From NCBI RefSeq assembly GCF_017875395.1, contig NZ_JAGGMO010000007.1, positions 1-64,000 on the forward strand: DNA of 64,000 nt. Direction: 5' to 3'. Made by a program: the position numbers and the translations under genes. A model generated the notes under the pieces. The model had not been told where the DNA came from. It was given only the letters and a program-made list of their open reading frames with translations, and did not search any database. The stretch comes from Methanococcus voltae. Its GTDB lineage: Archaea; AGJL01; Methanococci; Methanococcales; Methanococcaceae. Below are positions 56,785-64,000 of the stretch, piece after piece. Numbering within the stretch: the first letter of the stretch is position 1; the number at the start of each line of letters is the position of its first letter.

Positions 56785-58281
56785 TTATACTATAGAGCTT
56801 CTATATATTATTAAATAATTATTTTTATCATTTAAAAGTCCTAAATCACTTAAATCCTGTTCATTAATTATTTTTTTGTCTGTTATTAATTTATAGGTCA
56901 TATATTTATCCTCAAATTCGCAACTAGTCTTTTTATTATGCCAAATATTAAATAATTCATTTCCTAACTCGCCTGATAAATATATGTTTATTGGATTATT
57001 TTGGAAACGTTTTTCGGTAGCTTCAAACTTTTTAGAACTATTAATATTATCAAATAGTTTTAAAATCTGTTCAAACAGTTTTTCCGCATTTATTTCCTCA
57101 CAAGTACACCCAAAATCCCCTCCTATACATATTATCGGATTTTCAAAAGTTTCAATAAAATCTACTATCGAATTAGATATTGATTTTATATTTAATCCAG
57201 GATTGGTATTTTTTAATATATTTTTAGCTATTAATTCCATTCTATTTTTTAATTCAAAAGATTTAATCCTTTTAATAATATCCTCTGAACTCATCATATT
57301 CCTACAAATTTCGTAGCTTAAAATACCATTTTGAATGTGATGTACTCCAAAAATTTTTTTATCAAACTCGAAAACATGATTAATTTTATAATCTTTCATT
57401 TCCATATTATCATATTCAAATTTTAATGGATATTTTGATATAATTTTTAAATTAGGTGGTTTATCATCTATTAAATTTAGATTTAAATTTTTAATATTTA
57501 ACGATTCTATCTCATTCTTGTAGGTTTTAAACAGTTCTTTTAACATGTAGCAATTTTCTACAAATTTTAGTGTATCTAATTTCACTTTTGCAGTTCTTAA
57601 ATTTTTTGCGATGTCGTATTCTTCTAAAATGTTTGTAATCAGTCCAAATTTTGAATACACAAGACCTAGTGATATTTCAAATACGAAATAATCATATTTT
57701 GGTAGTTTTCCGTTTTTCTTTAAGTTATTTAAAATGTTTAAAACTTCCGTAGGTGTTATTGACCCTTTATTACTATTATGCAAATATACGCTATATTTAT
57801 CTGATAAAATATGATTAATTAATTCAGATGTGGATGTTTTACCTTTTACCCCAGTTATGGTAATTATTTTAGGTTTTATATCCTTATATTTTTTATTTAT
57901 TATTTCAGAAACTGCTTCATGGAAAGTTTTAAATTTAATATCTATTGCGCAATGTACTGGGGCTATAACTTCTTCAAATTTTGAATAATCAAGTCCGTTT
58001 TTTAAATTAGCTATTATTTCTAAATCTGGATAAAATTCTTTTAATTTATTATATTTTTGATATATTTCTTTATCTTTATCTGAGAATGAATTTATTCCGT
58101 TTGAAGACGATAATTTATTTAATTTGTTAATTTTTCCATAAATATCCCATATTACTATGTTTCTAGAATATTTATCATCTTTATTTGACAGATATTCTTC
58201 TGCAATATCCAAAGCACCATGATTTACATCGATAATCAGTGTTCTTTTTTTACTTTCCTTTTTTTCACTTTTATTTAAAAT
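56785..58281 (-). CDS. cfbE: Coenzyme F430 synthetase CfbE (Mur-ligase family)
   Basis: The last step of F430 synthesis for methyl-coenzyme M reductase, an ATP-dependent thiolactone/ring closure. It has the Mur-ligase P-loop ITGVKGKTSTSELI near residue 140 (numbering from 58281) and Asn-rich, AT-driven inserts. The N-terminal TLIIDVNHGALDIAEEYL, conserved in relatives I recall, lies upstream of the TTG at 58212. The frame holds no ATG, GTG or TTG between a TAA at 58299 and this stretch, but ATT 58281 follows ggggtgataaa perfectly. I start there, giving 498 residues. Family assignment is by motif and N-terminus. Confidence 0.8.
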   Translation of the reverse strand: MLNKSEKKESKKRTLIIDVNHGALDIAEEYLSNKDDKYSRNIVIWDIYGKINKLNKLSSSNGINSFSDKDKEIYQKYNKLKEFYPDLEIIANLKNGLDYSKFEEVIAPVHCAIDIKFKTFHEAVSEIINKKYKDIKPKIITITGVKGKTSTSELINHILSDKYSVYLHNSNKGSITPTEVLNILNNLKKNGKLPKYDYFVFEISLGLVYSKFGLITNILEEYDIAKNLRTAKVKLDTLKFVENCYMLKELFKTYKNEIESLNIKNLNLNLIDDKPPNLKIISKYPLKFEYDNMEMKDYKINHVFEFDKKIFGVHHIQNGILSYEICRNMMSSEDIIKRIKSFELKNRMELIAKNILKNTNPGLNIKSISNSIVDFIETFENPIICIGGDFGCTCEEINAEKLFEQILKLFDNINSSKKFEATEKRFQNNPINIYLSGELGNELFNIWHNKKTSCEFEDKYMTYKLITDKKIINEQDLSDLGLLNDKNNYLIIYRSSIV

Positions 58282-58309
58282 TTTATCACCCCTACATTAT
58301 AAAAGATAA

Positions 58310-59173
58310 CTAGCACTTCATACGGTTAATTAAGCATTTTGCTATTATTTCGTCAGCATTAACGCCCAACTGTCTAAAACCTTTAGTTCCTGGTGCCGTA
58401 TTTACTTCTACAACGTTATAATCATCATCTTTAGGTAATAAATCTACGGCCATAATGTCCCCTTTCATTACTTCAGCACATTTTAATGCTAATTCTTCCA
58501 CTTCTGAATTGATGGTTAATTCTTCAATTCCTCCACCTTTGTATAGGTTTGTTATATAATTGTTGCTTATTCTCCTATAACCACCTATAACTTGACCATC
58601 AACTACTAAAACTCTCATATCTTTGTATAATCCAGTTTCGGGGTCTTTAAAATCTATATATTCTTGTATTATCTTACTTTCCCACATCGAATTTTTTGAC
58701 ATTTCTCTTAATTCTTCATCATTTTGTGGTTTTTCTACTTTCATACCACATTTTGAGAACGAATTTTTTAAAATTAAAGGATATTCCATATCATTTTTAT
58801 TTATAAATCGTACTGCATCGTCATAATCCCTGATAAGAGCTGTTTTTGGTACTTTTATTCCCTTTTTATTTAAAATTTTAATGGTTTTAAATTTATCGGA
58901 GGAATTATATATGGTAGATAATGGATTTACGAATTTATAGTCTTCTTCCTCTAAATTTTTTAATACCTGCCAGGAATATAATGTTAATCTATCAAGATAA
59001 TCTCCAATTCCACATCTGGAGTGTATTAAGTCTGTTTCTATTTTAAAACTATCATCTACCAATAAGTTGTTTTCTGAAAGTAGTAATATTTCACAAGATT
59101 GTCCAAGTCTTTCTACTGCATTTTTTAAGGCATATATTGTGGAACCACCCTCTGCACATACGATTGTTATCAT
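58310..59173 (-). CDS. RimK-type ATP-grasp glutamate ligase (MptN/CofF-like)
   Basis: A 287-residue ATP-grasp ligase. It has LILKNSFSKCGMKVEKP near residue 137, IIQEYIDF near 166, DMRVLVVDGQVIGGYRRIS near 184 and AVDLLPKDDDYNVVEVNTAPGTKGF near 249. RimK-type enzymes in methanogens add glutamate to tetrahydrosarcinapterin (MptN) or to the F420 tail (CofF). I cannot tell which it is. The start follows aagggataaa. It lies 29 nt upstream of the proposed cfbE start on the same strand, linking it to coenzyme synthesis. Confidence 0.85.
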   Translation of the reverse strand: MITIVCAEGGSTIYALKNAVERLGQSCEILLLSENNLLVDDSFKIETDLIHSRCGIGDYLDRLTLYSWQVLKNLEEEDYKFVNPLSTIYNSSDKFKTIKILNKKGIKVPKTALIRDYDDAVRFINKNDMEYPLILKNSFSKCGMKVEKPQNDEELREMSKNSMWESKIIQEYIDFKDPETGLYKDMRVLVVDGQVIGGYRRISNNYITNLYKGGGIEELTINSEVEELALKCAEVMKGDIMAVDLLPKDDDYNVVEVNTAPGTKGFRQLGVNADEIIAKCLINRMKC

Positions 59174-59408
59174 TTTATCCCTTTTAATCAGTTTTGTTAA
59201 TATATTGTTCTTCTTTTATTGTATTTTATAATATATTGGTTATCATGATTAATGATACAATATGAACTATATAATCTTTTTTATAATTGATTAAACATTA
59301 AATGCCATGTTGAAATTATACGATAAATTTTAAAAACAAATAATTATTGCACTAAAATAAAAAAATGTTAAAAAAGTTTATAAAATGTTATTAATGATTA
59401 TTATTCTT

Positions 59409-59435
59409 ATTAGTATTATTAGTATTATTAGTATT
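59409..59435 (+). repeat. 9-bp tandem repeat
   Basis: Three perfect copies of attagtatt lie just downstream of the site-2 protease stop codon. A short slippage-type microsatellite with no clear role. Confidence 0.6.
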
Positions 59436-59446
59436 ATTATTTTAAT

Positions 59447-60574
59447 TTAGATAAATGAATAAATTATTACCACAATTATGAGTAGCCAAATCAATGAGCC
59501 GATTGAATGTAGTACTTTGTCATTTATAACGTAGGATAATCCATTAGCGATATGGTCGGTAATTCGACTATTACCTAGTTCTCGTATTGTATCGGGGAGT
59601 GATACCCAAATATGGTAACCATCCAATGGTATTGCAGGTAATAAATTAAATATTGCCAATAATAAATTTAGCATAAATGACCAATATATTATATTTATGA
59701 GTAAATTTACATAACCTGAAGTTACAGCCATTATTCCAATTTTTCCATCAGAATCCGTCGTTATATTATAATCTATCATTTCATTGCTTCGTATAACTAC
59801 AATATTTGAACTCATATTAGGCTTTAATTTGCTCGCTTCTTTTTGGAATTCTCCCAAAGAATTTATTTTGACACCGTTGATTGAGTATATTGTATCGTTA
59901 TCAAATAATACGCCATCAGCAGGACGGTCCTCTAATACATTGGATATTGTAATATCACTATCCAATGACGTTCCCCAAGGTAAAGCAAAGAGGAATAATA
60001 AGGCAAGTATCAAATTAGACATGGGTCCTGCAGCTGCTACGGAACCACGCACTCTTTTAGCAGAATTTTGATATTCTTCCGTAAATTCTACAAAAGCACC
60101 CAATGGTATTCCTAAGGCTAATAATATACCAGTACTTTTTATTTTTTGATTGAATGACCTAGCTACAATACCATGAGCTAGTTCGTGAATTGTAATTCCT
60201 AATCCAAGTGCGATAATTCCTGCAATCCATGGTATTGTATTCCCAAATAACATAATTACAGGTGTTGCTGCTTCACGTTCAATGCTTCCATTAATTACGC
60301 CCAGCGAGGACATTAAATAATTTACAAATGCGAAAATACTTATTAACACTGCAAGAGGTATCGATAATGTAGATAACCACTGCCAAAATTTGTATTTTCC
60401 TACTTTATCAATAAATTTTAATCCTATTTTCGTTTTTAAAATACCAAATACGAAATACGTTTTTAATTCATAGTTCAATTTTAAGTCATATTTTTCTTTA
60501 AATTTATCTAAAGTTAGTAATAGTATCCACAACAGTATGAATATTATTAAAACCATGTTTTGTGATAAGTCCAT
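59447..60574 (-). CDS. Site-2 protease (M50 family) with PDZ domain
   Basis: A 375-residue intramembrane metalloprotease. The zinc motif is GITIHELAHGIVARSF near residue 128, and the second metal ligand is in NLLPAIPLDGYHIW near residue 314. Between them is a PDZ-like domain (RPADGVLFDNDTIYSINGVKINSLGEF). About six hydrophobic segments are seen. It could release transcription factors or trim membrane proteins, as in other archaea, but no target is evident. The start follows ggtgtagaa. It heads the minus-strand run towards the ATP-grasp gene. Confidence 0.93.
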   Translation of the reverse strand: MDLSQNMVLIIFILLWILLLTLDKFKEKYDLKLNYELKTYFVFGILKTKIGLKFIDKVGKYKFWQWLSTLSIPLAVLISIFAFVNYLMSSLGVINGSIEREAATPVIMLFGNTIPWIAGIIALGLGITIHELAHGIVARSFNQKIKSTGILLALGIPLGAFVEFTEEYQNSAKRVRGSVAAAGPMSNLILALLFLFALPWGTSLDSDITISNVLEDRPADGVLFDNDTIYSINGVKINSLGEFQKEASKLKPNMSSNIVVIRSNEMIDYNITTDSDGKIGIMAVTSGYVNLLINIIYWSFMLNLLLAIFNLLPAIPLDGYHIWVSLPDTIRELGNSRITDHIANGLSYVINDKVLHSIGSLIWLLIIVVIIYSFI

Positions 60575-60913
60575 TTCTACACCTTATCTAGCTTAAAGTC
60601 TAATAATTAATATTGTATACCTATTTTAATAATTTAATATTTTAAATCTTGGTTTATTACCTATATGTACTTTGGTATATTATTCGATCAATATTAAAAT
60701 AATTAATAATTAACTAATTATTTGATAAAATTACATTGAAGATTAAAAATAAATCATACATATATAAAGTAAAATATAAAATATAAAAAATAAAACCGAA
60801 ATATATGAAAATAAAAATAAAAGGAATATATTAGGTATAATTATAATCGCATATGATATATTGTCTAAAATATACTAAAAATCACACCTAAGAACTTTTA
60901 ATGAATTTTTGAA
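60575..60913. other. Intergenic region, no gene seen
   Basis: About 340 nt of AT-rich sequence upstream of the site-2 protease gene and beyond the stop of the XTP pyrophosphatase gene. It should hold the protease promoter (cctatatgtactttggtatatt near 60660). No other gene or structure is recognisable. Confidence 0.4.
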
Positions 60914-61501
60914 TTATTCTAAATTTAAAGAATCAATATAATTCTTAAAGTTAACAAAAGCATTTTTTCTATGTGATATATCACTTTTTTCTTCAGGTAA
61001 CATTTCTGCAAATGTTTTTTCGTGATTTTTAGGTATAAATATACTATCGTAAGCAAAACCATATCCATTTGATTTTATTTTGTAGGAGATGGTGCCTTCA
61101 ACTGTTCCCGTGAATGTTTTAAGTTCTTTGCCGTTATAGTATCCAATAACTGTTTTAAAATATGCGTTTCTTTTTTTACAGGTACCTAGTAATTTTAAAA
61201 TACCTTCATTTCCAAGGGTCATTTGAACAAATTTAGAGTATGTTCCAGGGAATTCTCGTAACGATTCTATGAATAATCCACTGTCTTCTACAATTATGCC
61301 TGAACCATCTTTGGATATCTTTTTATTTAACGTATATTTGTCATAAACGTATTTAGCTCCATATTCAGCTACTTCTTCAAGAGTACCTTGTAATTCAGGA
61401 TATGGTATCTTCAACTGTTCTATTTCATATTTTGAATTTTTTAGAATTAGTTTAGCTTCGTTAACTTTGTTCATGTTTCCCGTAGCAAATAATAATTTCA
61501 T
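60914..61501 (-). CDS. rdgB: XTP/dITP pyrophosphatase (HAM1/RdgB)
   Basis: Cleans deaminated purine nucleotides from the pool. The 195-residue protein has [17 protein letters not shown] at residues 4-20, [22 protein letters not shown] near 67 (the catalytic Asp) and [23 protein letters not shown] near 145, with SHRKNA at the end. ATG 61501 follows ggtggaaat; ten upstream codons are dropped. It pairs functionally with EndoQ in handling deaminated bases. Confidence 0.95.
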   Translation of the reverse strand: MKLLFATGNMNKVNEAKLILKNSKYEIEQLKIPYPELQGTLEEVAEYGAKYVYDKYTLNKKISKDGSGIIVEDSGLFIESLREFPGTYSKFVQMTLGNEGILKLLGTCKKRNAYFKTVIGYYNGKELKTFTGTVEGTISYKIKSNGYGFAYDSIFIPKNHEKTFAEMLPEEKSDISHRKNAFVNFKNYIDSLNLE

Positions 61502-61691
61502 ATTTCCACCATAGTCCTTAAAATATTCCAAATTAATTAAAAAATATTACCAAAATATAATAGTATTACAATGTATTTAAACATTGCATAGTTCTCTCTA
61601 AGTAATAATAAATTTAAAAATAAAATAAAAATAAAATTAAAAAAATAGGGGTTGCTATATAATAGCATTTGATTACTTATTTAACAATTAT

Positions 61692-63872
61692 TTAATAGTT
61701 GTAATTTTTGCGAATTATTCTCAATGAATTTAATATTGCGAGTACGGTAACACCTACATCTGCAAAAACGGCTTCCCACAACGATATAATACCTAAAATA
61801 CCCAAGTTTATGAATAGTATTTTGATACCCAATGATAGAATTATGTTTTGATATACTATTTTTTTCGTGAATTTTGATATTTTAACTCCTTTTATAATAC
61901 TGGCCATATCATCGTTTGTGATTATTATGTCGGATGCTTCAACTGCTACATCACTACCTAAGTTACCCATTGATATTCCAACATTTGCTCGCCTAATAAC
62001 TGGTGCATCATTAATACCATCGCCTATAAATGCTATTTTATTATTTGATGACATTTCTTCAATAATATTTAATTTATCTTCCGGTAATAATTCATAATAA
62101 TAACCATCCATATTTAAACGTTTAGCTACGTTTTCTGCTACTTTTTGGGTATCTCCTGTTAATAATAAATTTTTAAAACCCATACTAGATAATTTAGAAA
62201 TTGTTTCTAGAGATTCTTCTTTTAATCTATCTTCTAAGCTATAATGACCCATATATTCATTATTTAATCCTACGAATACATTTGTAATATTATTATTTAT
62301 TTTTGAGTCATTAATTTCGATATTGTACATTTTTAATAGTTTTTCATTACCTATTAAGAAAATATTTTCATCATCTTGTTCCGAATTCATATGTCTAAAT
62401 TTTAAAATCATTCCTTTTCCAGAAATTTCTTCAGTTGATTCTACTTTTATTTTTTTACTAAGTAATTTAATGAATATATCATTCGGTAAATTATTTTGTT
62501 TATTTTTATCAAATATTTTATTTTCATAATATTTGCAAATTGCAATGGCTAAGGGATGATTTGAATTTTTTTCAGCCAAATTTGATAAATAATTTAATTT
62601 TAAAATGTCCTGTTCCTTTAAATTTCCATTACTTAAACTAAATTTGGATACTTCAAATTTACCATATGTTAAGGTACCTGTTTTATCATATGCAAAAGTA
62701 TCTACTTTTGTTAGTTCATCCACATAGTTCGAACCTTTTACGAGGATTCCTTCTTTTGCAAGCCTTCCGATACTTGAAAAGTAACTCAACGGAACTGAAA
62801 GTACCAAAGCACAAGGACAGGATATTACAAGAAGTATTAGGGCTTTATTTATCCAAGAATAGTCCCCATATAGTATTATCGGCACGACTGCAATCAATAA
62901 TGATAGTCCAACTACGAAAGGAGTATAATATTTTGCAAATGTTGTTATAAATTTCTCCGATTTTGATTTCCGGATATTTGCAATTTCTATTAAATCCCTA
63001 ATTTTTGAAATCATAGAATTACTATACTCTGTTGTAACCTTTATTTTCAATGGTTTTGCTAAATTTATGGAGCCAGAATATATTATATCATCAGTGGATA
63101 CCTTCTTGGGGAAGCTTTCACCAGTTATTGCGGACGTATCTACGTTAGAATTACCTTCTACTACTATTCCATCTAGAGGTACCTTTTCCCCAACTTTTAC
63201 GAGGATTGTATCTCCAACATCCACTGTATCGGGATTTACTTTTTTGGGTTCTCCATCAATAAGTAAATTGGCATAATTAACTTTTAAGGAAACGAGTGAG
63301 TTAATCGATTTTTTTGAATTATTTAGGGCTTTTTCTTGAAGATATTCGCCAATGGTGTATAATAGCATTACTGCAACCCCTTCGGGGTATTCTCCAATAA
63401 AAAATGCACCTAAAGATGCGATAGTCATAAGGAAATTTTCATCAAATATATTGCCATGTGTAATATTTGTTATGGTTTTTGAAATTACAAATCGACCTGC
63501 TATTAAATACAAGATAAAGAATCCAATAATGGCCATATTATTTGTTAAATAGCCCGAATAGTATGTAAATATTAATATTAAAAATAATGTACTCATTAAA
63601 CTTAATTCTATTATTTTTCTTTTGTCATTATCTTCAGTTTCAACTTCATTATTATTGGTGTTACTTTCATCTATTTTTATTAATTTTACGCCTTTTTCTA
63701 CTGAATCTATAATTTTTTGCACTTTTTCAGTATCAATTTCTTCATCAAATACGTATAACTCAAAAGTTGTTAAATTCATAGTAGCTGAGGGATATAATTC
63801 TTTTATTTTTAATTCTATTTTAGACGCACAGGCAGAACATTTTAATCCTTTCAAGTGATATTTTAATACCAT
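61692..63872 (-). CDS. Heavy-metal translocating P-type ATPase (Cd/Zn/Pb-like)
   Basis: A 726-residue P1B-type ATPase. A single N-terminal metal-binding domain carries GLKCSACASKIE at residues 9-20. Eight membrane segments follow, with the ion-site SCPCALVLSVP near residue 349, the phosphorylation motif DKTGTLTYG near 395, and TGDTQKVAENVAKRL and GDGINDAPVIRRA in the ATP domain. The absence of a long His-rich or second metal domain and the SCPC motif suggest efflux of Zn, Cd or Pb; the actual ion cannot be read. The start is ATG 63872, with gagatgaaacc upstream. It is the last gene of the window. Confidence 0.93.
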   Translation of the reverse strand: MVLKYHLKGLKCSACASKIELKIKELYPSATMNLTTFELYVFDEEIDTEKVQKIIDSVEKGVKLIKIDESNTNNNEVETEDNDKRKIIELSLMSTLFLILIFTYYSGYLTNNMAIIGFFILYLIAGRFVISKTITNITHGNIFDENFLMTIASLGAFFIGEYPEGVAVMLLYTIGEYLQEKALNNSKKSINSLVSLKVNYANLLIDGEPKKVNPDTVDVGDTILVKVGEKVPLDGIVVEGNSNVDTSAITGESFPKKVSTDDIIYSGSINLAKPLKIKVTTEYSNSMISKIRDLIEIANIRKSKSEKFITTFAKYYTPFVVGLSLLIAVVPIILYGDYSWINKALILLVISCPCALVLSVPLSYFSSIGRLAKEGILVKGSNYVDELTKVDTFAYDKTGTLTYGKFEVSKFSLSNGNLKEQDILKLNYLSNLAEKNSNHPLAIAICKYYENKIFDKNKQNNLPNDIFIKLLSKKIKVESTEEISGKGMILKFRHMNSEQDDENIFLIGNEKLLKMYNIEINDSKINNNITNVFVGLNNEYMGHYSLEDRLKEESLETISKLSSMGFKNLLLTGDTQKVAENVAKRLNMDGYYYELLPEDKLNIIEEMSSNNKIAFIGDGINDAPVIRRANVGISMGNLGSDVAVEASDIIITNDDMASIIKGVKISKFTKKIVYQNIILSLGIKILFINLGILGIISLWEAVFADVGVTVLAILNSLRIIRKNYNY

Positions 63873-64000
63873 GGTTTCATCTCAAGGTTTTATTTTTAAT
63901 TATCGTCATTTATTTTTAATTCTATTTTATTTTCTTTTTATTTTTTTATTTTTTTATTTTTTAGTAATTTTTTCAAGTATTTCGCATATTTTTAAGTCTT
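63873..64000. other. Window edge, upstream region of the P-type ATPase
   Basis: AT-rich sequence containing a T-rich run near 63930-63965 on the plus strand. It should contain the ATPase promoter. No gene is visible before the window ends. Confidence 0.4.

Overview
The window is a very AT-rich chromosomal segment of a methanogenic archaeon, almost certainly a Methanococcus and probably close to M. voltae (species inferred, not tested). The reasons are: both subunits of D-family DNA polymerase; both primase subunits; RNase P RNA of compact archaeal type; archaeal housekeeping proteins (Pelota, Tfx, Rpb4/RpoF, L21e, RIO2, Pus10, EndoQ); archaeal lipid genes (GGGP synthase, HMG-CoA reductase); and methanogen-specific genes (connectase, an HcgA-like radical SAM protein, F430 synthetase CfbE, the methanofuran enzyme MfnF, an FwdC-like protein). 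Most coding starts have a strong GGTGAT-like Shine-Dalgarno site 5-6 nt upstream, and I used this to trim many starts.

Layout. 1-622: 3' end of a 23S rRNA, a 5S rRNA and RNase P RNA. 0.8-9 kb: PolD large subunit; a divergent locus of a 26S-protease-type AAA ATPase against a membrane-anchored SDH/ClpP-class protease and a DUF192 protein; then connectase and NikR. 9-19 kb: a LysR-like regulator, HcgA-like protein, a PUA protein, an unrecognised protein, GGGP synthase, PolD small subunit, primase large subunit, a SPOUT protein and an orphan cytosine-5 DNA methyltransferase. 19-27 kb: CoA-binding protein, ArgH, TruD, type II dehydroquinate synthase, RIO2, Tfx, Pelota. 27-32 kb: a leftward operon encoding an archaeal glutamate synthase split into three domain-sized subunits plus an FrhB-like flavoprotein. 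32-38.4 kb: QueE, a TRAM mini-protein, a cysteine-cluster protein, ArgG, MfnF, primase small subunit. 38.4-44.7 kb: tRNA-Gln and tRNA-Thr, FwdC-like protein, HMG-CoA reductase overlapping HemA, precorrin-2 dehydrogenase, a GT4 glycosyltransferase. 44.9-53.7 kb: DUF655, RpoF, L21e, Pus10, EndoQ, a 58-residue ferredoxin, a CPA2 antiporter, a CBS protein, PdxS. 54.0-55.0 kb: a stable-RNA cluster (tRNA-Thr, Pro, Tyr, Lys, 5S, Asp, then a perfect second copy of Lys-5S-Asp). 55.3-63.9 kb: HD phosphohydrolase, CfbE, an ATP-grasp glutamate ligase, a site-2 protease, XTP pyrophosphatase and a heavy-metal P-type ATPase.

Functional threads: replication (PolD and primase, all four subunits), nitrogen (glutamate synthase, ArgG, ArgH), tetrapyrrole/F430 (HemA, precorrin-2 dehydrogenase, CfbE), methanogenesis cofactors and maintenance (MfnF, HcgA-like, connectase, FwdC-like), and RNA maturation (RNase P, TruD, Pus10, QueE, Nip7-like).

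The most notable signals are: (1) two genes (mfnF, cfbE), and possibly rio2, that seem to start at AUU/AUC codons with well-placed Shine-Dalgarno sites; (2) a perfect 298-bp duplication of tRNA-Lys-5S-tRNA-Asp; (3) two 5S rRNA variants whose terminal helices differ by four fully compensated base pairs; (4) a connectase gene (proteasome-related protein ligase); and (5) a glutamate synthase apparently wired to an F420-type flavoprotein. I saw no CRISPR array, prophage, insertion sequence or intein.
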